From Leucobacter sp. (GTDB taxonomy: Bacteria > Actinomycetota > Actinomycetes > Actinomycetales > Microbacteriaceae): a stretch of 14,531 nucleotides of DNA. Location: the NCBI GenBank assembly GCA_031178565.1, contig JAPSIU010000041.1, forward strand, positions 1 through 14,531, in the 5' to 3' direction. Shown here one piece after another: positions 6,599-12,347 of this stretch. Position 1 is the stretch's first letter. The number at the start of each line of letters is the position of its first letter. The position numbers and the translations under genes were made by a program. Under the pieces are notes generated by a model. The model was not told the origin of the DNA. It ran no database searches and worked only from the letters and a program-made list of their open reading frames with translations.

Positions 6599-7599
6599 GC
6601 GGCGCCGAAGGCCTCCTGCAGCTGCTCGAACAGACCGGTGTAGGCGTGGATGCCCTCGGTCAGGTAGAAGTTCGGGTCGAGGATCACGATCTGATCCTGC
6701 TGCACCGCCGTGACGTTCTGCAGCGCCTCGGAGCCGGCGATCAGCTCGTCCGCCGGGGCCGATCCCGGCTCGCGCTCCTCGGGGACGAAGGCCGCGTCGC
6801 GGTCGAGTGCCACGATCCAGTCGGGGTTCGAGCCCGCGATCGCCTCCACGGAGATGTCGTCGCCCTGGTGGTCGTCGGTCGCACCCTCGACCTCGAGCGC
6901 CGGCTTCCAGCCCAGGGCGTCGAAGACCGGGCCGAGCGAGCGGCCGACACTCGGCGCGATGTAGCCGATCTGGCCGGCGGAGGTGTTCACGGCCATGACG
7001 GTGTCGGTGCCGTTGTAGGCCTCCTTCGCACCGGCGATCGCGTCGTCGAGCCCGGTGCTCAGCGCCTCGGCCTCCTCTTCGCGGTCGAAGATCTGCCCGA
7101 GGATCTCGGTCTGGCGCTTGAGCTCGGACACCTCGTCCTCGCCCTCGCGGGGTGCGATCTCGATGACTGCGGCCTGCGGGTTCTGCTCCTTGATCTGGTC
7201 GTAGGCGTCGCTGAAGCGGTAGCCCCCGATGATCAGATCGGGCTGGGCCGCGACGATGGCCTCGAGGTTCGGCTCGCGGTGGCTGCCGACGTTGGCCACG
7301 TTCTCATCGTCGGTGTACACGGGCCAGACGGTGCCCATGACGTCCTTCGGGGCCGCGACCAGCTCGACATCCCACTCCTCGAGCGTGTCGAACACCGTGT
7401 TGTCGAGCGCCACCACCTTCTCGGGGTTCACCGGCACCTCGATCTCGCCGTGGTTGTCGGTGATGGTGACGGTGCTCGCCTGCTCCTCCGCGGGAGCCTC
7501 CTCCGCCGGTGCAGCCGAGGAGCAGGCGGAGAGCGCGAGCGCCGAGCCGAGGGTCAGCGCGACGAGAACCGTCGCGCGGGTGCGGGATCGAAGTGACAA
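6595..7599 (-). CDS. Iron-siderophore substrate-binding lipoprotein (YclQ/FatB/CeuE type)
   Basis: A 334-residue cluster A periplasmic-binding-type lipoprotein that captures a ferric siderophore outside the cell and delivers it to the two downstream permeases. The signal segment ends in lipobox LSAC with Cys26, followed by an Ala/Glu/Pro tether (27-42). The fold markers are VPVNPEKVVALDNTVFDTL (56-74), EPNLEAIVAAQPDLIIGG (109-126) and SNPDWIVALDR (257-267). By remembered alignment with Campylobacter CeuE, the two iron-contacting residues are kept as His244 and Tyr312, and three pocket arginines as Arg128, Arg220 and Arg267. The start is TTG, the only one that leaves a complete signal peptide, with GAGGAG five bases upstream. 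First gene of the operon, with an iron box in its promoter. The ligand is probably a catecholate, by inference. Confidence 0.95.
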   Translation of the reverse strand: MSLRSRTRATVLVALTLGSALALSACSSAAPAEEAPAEEQASTVTITDNHGEIEVPVNPEKVVALDNTVFDTLEEWDVELVAAPKDVMGTVWPVYTDDENVANVGSHREPNLEAIVAAQPDLIIGGYRFSDAYDQIKEQNPQAAVIEIAPREGEDEVSELKRQTEILGQIFDREEEAEALSTGLDDAIAGAKEAYNGTDTVMAVNTSAGQIGYIAPSVGRSLGPVFDALGWKPALEVEGATDDHQGDDISVEAIAGSNPDWIVALDRDAAFVPEEREPGSAPADELIAGSEALQNVTAVQQDQIVILDPNFYLTEGIHAYTGLFEQLQEAFGAA

Positions 7600-7604
7600 G
7601 GGGG

Positions 7605-7610
7605 CTCCTC
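7605..7610 (-). promoter_or_regulatory. Ribosome binding site setting the TTG start
   Basis: GAGGAG lies five bases before TTG 7599. No ATG or GTG fits a full signal peptide here, so this site decides the start of the siderophore-binding lipoprotein. Confidence 0.75.
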
Positions 7611-7622
7611 AGCTCGGTGGGC

Positions 7623-7652
7623 AAGAAAAAGGCCGATGACCGGTCGAACGGC
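7623..7652 (-). terminator. Terminator-like element in the leader of the siderophore operon
   Basis: In the minus-strand transcript, GCCG pairs with CGGC (loop of 13 nt that itself contains GACCGGTC), or alternatively GGTC pairs with GGCC around ATC. Both are followed at once by CTTTTTCTT. Such a T-run is rare in this GC-rich window. Stems are only 4 bp, so this is a weak intrinsic terminator at best, and it may instead act as a leader attenuator or do nothing. Confidence 0.25.
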
Positions 7653-7666
7653 ATCAGCGCAGTTCC

Positions 7667-7687
7667 GATCCCGGGCGGGCCGGGATC
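7667..7687 (-). other. Stem-loop at the 5' end of the siderophore operon transcript
   Basis: GATCCCGG and CCGGGATC form a perfect 8-bp stem around a 5-nt loop. With transcription starting near 7690, this hairpin would lie within a few bases of the 5' end, where such structures can protect mRNA. Its function is inferred. Confidence 0.45.
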
Positions 7688-7689
7688 AC

Positions 7690-7708
7690 TAAGGCAAGCC
7701 TAAGATAC
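7690..7708. promoter_or_regulatory. DtxR/IdeR-type iron box
   Basis: TAAGGCAAGCCTAAGATAC agrees at 13 of 19 positions with the IdeR/DtxR consensus TTAGGTTAGCCTAACCTAA, or 14 if the second base may be A or T. It includes the central AGCCTAA. It covers the candidate -10 of the siderophore uptake operon, the usual position for iron-dependent repression by Fe2+-loaded DtxR/IdeR. Confidence 0.75.
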
Positions 7709-7726
7709 ACTTCATCTGATGTTCAA
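7697..7726 (-). promoter_or_regulatory. Probable promoter of the siderophore uptake operon
   Basis: On the minus strand TTGAAC (7726-7721) and TAGGCT (7702-7697) are 18 bp apart. The start would fall near 7690, giving a leader of about 90 nt. The -10 is inside the iron box, which supports both calls. Confidence 0.55.
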
Positions 7727-7793
7727 CTCGTCCGGAGAGAACCCCCGATCGCGTCGGCGTTTCACCCTCGTCGGCCCTCGTCGGGCGGAGACC

Positions 7794-9050
7794 CTATCGC
7801 TGCTGCGGCGGCTGCTGGAGCGCCGAGAAGTCGGGCTGACCGTCGGGCCTGACGGGCAGCGGACGCCCGTCAGGGAAGGTCGGCCACGGGAGCAGCGGCT
7901 GCGACGGAGCCTGCTGCGACGGCCGCGACGGAGCCTGCTGACGCTGCGGCGCCTGGCCGGGCTGCTGGGCCGCCTGGCCGGGCTGCTGCGGATACTGAGG
8001 AGCGGCGTGGGGCGCCTGCTGGGGCTGCGGCGCGCCTCCCTGCGTCGCCAGCCGCTGGGCACGCGCCGCCTCGCGGGCGTCGGCGCCGTACGACCACCGC
8101 AGGAGCAGCGTGATCGAGAGCCCGAGCGCGGTGAGGATCAGCAGAGCCGTCGCGATCTTCCAGTAGAGATCGGGGATGTTGAGCTCGAACGCCTCGATCC
8201 CGACCGGAGCCGTGAACAGGATGCCCGAGAGCACGGCGAGCACGCTCGTCACGAATGCGAAGCGGTTCACGGCCTCGGTCAGCCTCGCACCGAGGTTCAG
8301 CAGCAGCTGGCAGCAGAGGATCACGAGGCGCGTGACCACGATCACGAGCAGCGACTTCCAGAAGATCTCCCAGATGAGGCCGAACGAGTCGTACGGAGTC
8401 ATCCAGATCACGATGAGCAGCAGCGCGAGGATGTACGAGTTCGCGATCAGCGCGACCGGCGCGTACCACTCCGATTTCTGCTCTCGGCGGGTGTCGAGCG
8501 CCGTGAACAGCACGAACACTGCGAAGAGCGCGAAGGTGGAGAACACCCGCTCGAACTTGCCCTCGAAGTCGCCAATGAACAGGAGCGAGATCGACGCGAC
8601 CGTGAGGCCCGCGAGCAGGATGATGCTCACCTTCAGGAAGGTCGACAGCGTCCGCGGCTTCTCACCCGGAGGGCCCGCGGGCGCGGGACGCCCGGCCGGA
8701 GCGTGCGGAGGCGCCGCCGCGGCCTGAGCAGGGGGTCCCGAGGGAGCCTGCTGCGGGTGCGCAGCGGGAGCCTGCTGCGGAGGGGCGGGCGGTTGGGTCC
8801 GCTGCGGCTCCTCGGCGCGGGCGGGCGGCTGCTGCGCCTGCACCGGGGACTGCTCGGCGAGCGCGGCGGCCTCGGTGTCGTCTGCGTCCCGCTGCGCTGC
8901 CGAGGCGGACGGCTGCCGACCCGAAGCGGACGGCGCCTGCGCCGGACCGCGCCCCACTGCAGCGGCGAGCGCCTGCGCTCCGGCAGACGGAGCCGAGTCG
9001 GCGGTCGGCGGTTCCGGAGTGTTCGGATTCGTCGTGTTCGGATCGCTCAT
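7794..9050 (-). CDS. Uncharacterised six-TM membrane protein with Pro/Gln/Ala-rich tails
   Basis: I do not recognise a family for this 418-residue protein. Residues 1-135 are low complexity (Ala, Pro, Gln) and probably disordered. Six hydrophobic helices follow at about 138-160, 167-185, 197-217, 226-252, 264-282 and 298-318, with a Cys-Cys pair (246-247) in the fourth. The C-tail (about 337-418) is again Pro/Gln/Ala-rich with repeats such as QQPGQA, and ends with a less repetitive stretch holding PWPTFPDGRPLPV. Both tails should lie on the same side, as the helix number is even; positive residues after TM6 (ADAREAARAQR) suggest the cytoplasm. The ATG at 9050 has GGAG about ten bases upstream. 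Divergent from purL, so probably monocistronic. The reading frame remains open far upstream, antisense to purL, but that part is not this gene. Confidence 0.8.
   Translation of the reverse strand: MSDPNTTNPNTPEPPTADSAPSAGAQALAAAVGRGPAQAPSASGRQPSASAAQRDADDTEAAALAEQSPVQAQQPPARAEEPQRTQPPAPPQQAPAAHPQQAPSGPPAQAAAAPPHAPAGRPAPAGPPGEKPRTLSTFLKVSIILLAGLTVASISLLFIGDFEGKFERVFSTFALFAVFVLFTALDTRREQKSEWYAPVALIANSYILALLLIVIWMTPYDSFGLIWEIFWKSLLVIVVTRLVILCCQLLLNLGARLTEAVNRFAFVTSVLAVLSGILFTAPVGIEAFELNIPDLYWKIATALLILTALGLSITLLLRWSYGADAREAARAQRLATQGGAPQPQQAPHAAPQYPQQPGQAAQQPGQAPQRQQAPSRPSQQAPSQPLLPWPTFPDGRPLPVRPDGQPDFSALQQPPQQR
7950..7988. repeat. Short tandem repeat inside the C-tail of the membrane protein
   Basis: An 18-base unit beginning CGCCTGGCCGGG occurs at 7950-7967 and again at 7971-7988, a 21-bp period equal to seven codons. 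It encodes the QQPGQA repeats. A related GCGACGGAGCCTGCTG motif is duplicated just before it (about 7900-7940). Confidence 0.7.
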
Positions 9051-9189
9051 ACTGTTCAGTCTCCACTGTTCGTCTGAGAATCGCCAGCTCGAAGGCCTCC
9101 GAGCCTCCTCCGATCCGTCACGGATGCGCGGCGCGGGGCTCGACCCGCCACCCGGCGTTCCAGCGGCCCGCCGACGATCCCGCACCGCG

Positions 9190-9195
9190 TAGACT
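9190..9195 (+). promoter_or_regulatory. Candidate -10 of purL
   Basis: TAGACT is a plausible actinobacterial -10 within the 207-bp spacer between purL and the divergent membrane-protein gene; it would leave a leader of about 55 nt. I see no convincing -35 and no purine riboswitch. Confidence 0.25.
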
Positions 9196-9257
9196 GAACC
9201 CCGTACGTCCGGCGCGCAGCCGCCGATCCCGAACCTCATCAACGGAGCACATCGAGC

Positions 9258-11588
9258 GTGACTGATACCGACGCAACCATCACCGGTCCCCGCCCCGACA
9301 CCGTCGCGGATGCGGCAGCCACGCCCGACAAGGAGCAGCCGTACGGCGCTCTCGGCCTCAAGACCGACGAGTACGAGAGGATCCGCGAGATCCTCGGGCG
9401 CCGCCCCACCTCGGGCGAGCTCGCCATGTACTCCGTCATGTGGTCGGAGCACTGCTCCTACAAGTCCTCGAAGATCTATCTGCGCCAGTTCGGCAAGAAG
9501 GTCAACGAGAAGATGCAGGAGCGTCTGCTCGTCGGCATGGGCGAGAATGCGGGTGTGATCGACGTCGGCGAGGGCTGGGCCGTCACCTTCAAGGTCGAGA
9601 GCCACAACCACCCGTCGTACATCGAACCCTTCCAGGGCGCGGCGACCGGCGTCGGCGGCATCATCCGCGACATCATCTCGATGGGCGCGCGCCCCGTCGC
9701 CGTCATGGATCAGCTGCGGTTCGGCGACATCGACGATCCCGACACCGCACGCGTCGTGCACGGCGTGGTCGCGGGCATCAGCTCCTACGCGAATTGCCTC
9801 GGGCTCCCCAACCTCGGCGGCGAGACGGTCTTCGACGGCGTGTACCAGGCGAACCCGCTCGTGAACGCGCTGGGCGTCGGCGTGCTGCGCCACGAGGATC
9901 TGCACACCGCGAACGCCTCGGGCCTCGGCAACAAGGTCGTGCTCTTCGGCGCTCGCACGGGCGGCGACGGGATCGGCGGAGCCTCGATCCTCGCCTCCGA
10001 CAGTTTCAGCGAGGGCGGGCCGACGAAGCGCCCCGCCGTGCAGGTGGGCGATCCGTTCGCCGAGAAGGTGCTCATCGAGTGCTGCCTCGAGCTGTTCCAC
10101 GGCGAGCTCGTCGAGGGCATTCAGGATCTCGGAGCTGCCGGCATCTCCTGCGCCACCTCCGAGCTCGCGGCCAACGGCGACGGCGGCATGTTCATCGAGC
10201 TCGACAGCGTGCTGCTGCGGGATCCCTCGCTCACCGCGGAGGAGATCCTGATGTCGGAGAGCCAGGAGCGCATGATGGCGATCGTGCGCCCCGAGAAGCT
10301 CGAGGCGTTCCTCGCGGTCACCGCGAAGTGGGACGTCGAGACCAGCGTGCTCGGCGAGGTGACCGATACGAACCGACTCGTCATCAACTGGCGAGGCGAG
10401 GAGATCGTGAACGTGGACCCCTCGACCGTGGCCGTCGACGGTCCCGTGTACGAGCGGCCAGTCGCCTACCCGGCGTGGATCGACGAGCTGCAGGCCTCCG
10501 GCGTGCGCGCGGCGAGACTCGCCCGCGCGACCTCCGGCGGGGATCTCCGCACTCAGATGATCGCGGTCGCGGCCTCCCCCAATCAGGCCTCCGTCGACTG
10601 GATCACGAACCAGTACGACAAGTACGTGCTCGGCAACACCGCGCTCTCCTTCCCCGACGGCGCCGGCATGATCCGCGTCGACGAGCACTCGGGCCTCGGC
10701 GTCGCGATCGCGACGGACGCCAACGGTCGCTACTGCCAGCTCGATCCGTACGTCGGCTCGCAGCTCGCGCTCGCGGAGGCCTACCGCAACGTCGCCGCCT
10801 CCGGCGCCGTTCCGACGGCCGTCACCGACTGCCTCAACTTCGGCAGCCCTGAGAACCCCGAGGTCATGTGGCAGTTCTCGCGCTCCGTCGAGGGGCTCTC
10901 GGACGCCTGCCTCGCGCTCGAGGTCCCCGTCACCGGCGGCAACGTGTCGCTCTACAACCAGACGGGCGACACCCCGATCCACCCGACCCCGGTCGTCGGC
11001 GTGCTCGGCATCATCGACGATGTCGCGCGGCGGGTACCGAGCGGCTGGCAGGATCAGGGCGAGCACCTCTACCTCCTCGGTACGACCCGCGACGAGCTCG
11101 ACGGCTCCGCTTGGGCCGGCACGGTGCACGATCACCTCGGCGGCCGCCCCCCCGTCGCGGATCTCGACGCCGAGCGGGCGCTCGCCGAGCTGCTGCACGC
11201 GGCATCGCAGAGCGGGCTCGTCTCCGGCGCGGTCGACCTCTCCGAGGGCGGGCTCGCTCAGGCCCTGACAGACGGTGCGCTCCGCTTCGGCGTCGGCGCT
11301 CGCGTGTGGATCGACGAGATCATGTCGCGCGACGAGGTCGATGAGACCGCCGCCCTGTTCTCCGAGTCCCAGGCTCGCGTGCTGGTCGCCGTGCCGCACG
11401 AGGAGGAGGTGAAGTTCCGCGGGCTCTGCGAGGGCCGGGGCTTCCCGGTGCTGCGGATCGGCGTCACCGACGGGACCGGCGAGGCAGCCGTGATCGAGGT
11501 GCAGGACCGTTTCACGCTCCCGCTCGCCGAGCTCGGCGCTGCGTCGCGCGCCACGCTCCCGCAGCGCTTCGGGCCCGTCATCGGCTGA
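9258..11588 (+). CDS. purL: Phosphoribosylformylglycinamidine synthase subunit PurL (small type)
   Basis: This 776-residue cytoplasmic enzyme catalyses ATP-dependent conversion of FGAR to FGAM, the fourth step of de novo purine synthesis. Its length is that of the small PurL, which needs PurS and the glutaminase PurQ as partners. Motifs: YSVMWSEHCSYKSSK (58-72) with the probable catalytic His65; VESHNHPSYIEPFQGAATGV (113-132) for nucleotide binding; GGETVFDG (about 193-200); SESQERM (about 333); and VTGGNVSLYNQ (558-568). The first 28 residues are a variable extension. The start is GTG 9258 with GGAG ten bases upstream. No purS or purQ precedes it here. It converges on tmk across a strong stem-loop. 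Confidence 0.98.
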   Translation: MTDTDATITGPRPDTVADAAATPDKEQPYGALGLKTDEYERIREILGRRPTSGELAMYSVMWSEHCSYKSSKIYLRQFGKKVNEKMQERLLVGMGENAGVIDVGEGWAVTFKVESHNHPSYIEPFQGAATGVGGIIRDIISMGARPVAVMDQLRFGDIDDPDTARVVHGVVAGISSYANCLGLPNLGGETVFDGVYQANPLVNALGVGVLRHEDLHTANASGLGNKVVLFGARTGGDGIGGASILASDSFSEGGPTKRPAVQVGDPFAEKVLIECCLELFHGELVEGIQDLGAAGISCATSELAANGDGGMFIELDSVLLRDPSLTAEEILMSESQERMMAIVRPEKLEAFLAVTAKWDVETSVLGEVTDTNRLVINWRGEEIVNVDPSTVAVDGPVYERPVAYPAWIDELQASGVRAARLARATSGGDLRTQMIAVAASPNQASVDWITNQYDKYVLGNTALSFPDGAGMIRVDEHSGLGVAIATDANGRYCQLDPYVGSQLALAEAYRNVAASGAVPTAVTDCLNFGSPENPEVMWQFSRSVEGLSDACLALEVPVTGGNVSLYNQTGDTPIHPTPVVGVLGIIDDVARRVPSGWQDQGEHLYLLGTTRDELDGSAWAGTVHDHLGGRPPVADLDAERALAELLHAASQSGLVSGAVDLSEGGLAQALTDGALRFGVGARVWIDEIMSRDEVDETAALFSESQARVLVAVPHEEEVKFRGLCEGRGFPVLRIGVTDGTGEAAVIEVQDRFTLPLAELGAASRATLPQRFGPVIG

Positions 11589-11623
11589 CGACCGGTCATC
11601 GGCTGGAGCCCGGCTGGGGCTGA

Positions 11624-11657
11624 GGCAGCTTCGGTCCGGCATCGGACCGAGGCTGCT
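11624..11657. terminator. Strong stem-loop between convergent purL and tmk, probable bidirectional terminator
   Basis: TCGGTCCG (11631-11638) and CGGACCGA (11643-11650) pair perfectly around GCAT, and GGCAGCT/GGCTGCT extend the stem by seven more pairs including two G-T wobbles, 15 bp in all. It starts 35 bp after the purL stop and ends 15 bp after the tmk stop. Neither side has a T-run, as is common for terminators in high-GC actinobacteria. Confidence 0.6.
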
Positions 11658-11672
11658 CCTCCGGCCGTCTCG

Positions 11673-12305
11673 TCAGTGGGTGACGAGCGGCGCCACTCGC
11701 GCGAGGATCGCGGCGTTCAGCTCGTCCGGCGGGAGCGTCGCGTCGAGCACGAGATACCGGTCGGGATCGGCTTCCGCGAGCGCGAGGAAGCTCTCGCGCA
11801 CCGCGGTGTGGAAGTCGTCGGCCTCCGACTCCAGGCGGTCGGTCGTGCCTCCGCGGGTCCGCCGGCGCTCCGAGGCCGCCTCGGGGTCGAGGTCGAGGAG
11901 CACCGTGAGGTGCGGCCAGAGGCCGCCTGACGCCCACTCGCTGATGCGCCGGATGTCGTCGGCCTCGAGCACGCGTCCGGCGCCCTGATAGGCGAGCGAG
12001 GAGTCGATGTAGCGATCCTGCACGACGACCGCGTCGCGCTCGAGAGCCGGGCGGACGACCCGTGCGACGTGCTGGGCCCGATCCGCCGCGTACAGCAGCG
12101 CCTCGGCGCGGGAATCGACGTCGCCGATCTCCTCGCCGCCGTGCAGCAGCAGTCTTCGCAGTTCGGATCCGAGCCGCGTGCCTCCGGGCTCCCGGGTGCG
12201 CACGACCTCGTGTCCGCGTTCCTCGAACCATGCGCCCAGCATTTCGGCCTGGGTGCTCTTTCCCGCGCCGTCGCCGCCCTCGAGAGTGATGAAGATTCCG
12301 CTCAT
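11673..12305 (-). CDS. tmk: Thymidylate kinase
   Basis: A 210-residue cytoplasmic enzyme that phosphorylates dTMP to dTDP with ATP. The P-loop is EGGDGAGKST (9-18), the substrate motif REPGGT (38-43), the DRY motif DRYIDSSLAYQGAGR (97-111), and the LID RRRTRGGTTDR (147-157). Gly13 in the P-loop together with the arginine-rich LID marks the bacterial type II enzyme; the human type I enzyme has Arg at the P-loop position instead. ATG 12305 is required by the core fold, which begins directly with MSGIFITLEG. The nearest purine-rich site, GGAGG, is only two bases from ATG, an unusually tight spacing. It lies 42 bp after topA and is probably co-transcribed with it. holB, often next in actinobacteria, is absent; the convergent purL follows. 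Confidence 0.97.
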   Translation of the reverse strand: MSGIFITLEGGDGAGKSTQAEMLGAWFEERGHEVVRTREPGGTRLGSELRRLLLHGGEEIGDVDSRAEALLYAADRAQHVARVVRPALERDAVVVQDRYIDSSLAYQGAGRVLEADDIRRISEWASGGLWPHLTVLLDLDPEAASERRRTRGGTTDRLESEADDFHTAVRESFLALAEADPDRYLVLDATLPPDELNAAILARVAPLVTH

Positions 12306-12347
12306 GCCCTCCAGTCTCTCAGTTGAGCGGGAATGCGCCGAACGGGA

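Noticed and set aside
4648..7596. Long plus-strand frames antisense to the siderophore permeases and binding protein
   Set aside because: Compositions are dominated by Arg, Asp, Glu and His, typical of the complement of membrane-protein codons. There are no ribosome sites or domains.
7719..9077. 452-codon plus-strand frame opposite the membrane protein
   Set aside because: It is an Arg/Leu/Gly-rich shadow of the Pro/Gln-rich tails; the minus frame has six regular TM helices.
9113..9125. ATCCG-TCA-CGGAT hairpin upstream of purL as possible riboswitch or operator
   Set aside because: It is short, does not extend, and has no resemblance to a purine riboswitch.
9051..11642. Open frame on the minus strand continuing upstream of the membrane-protein gene, up to 1282 codons in total
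   Set aside because: It is antisense to purL, whose protein is unmistakable. Long stop-free antisense frames are normal in GC-rich coding DNA, and the translated part is Arg/His/Asp/Gly-rich with no domain. Only 7794-9050 is kept.
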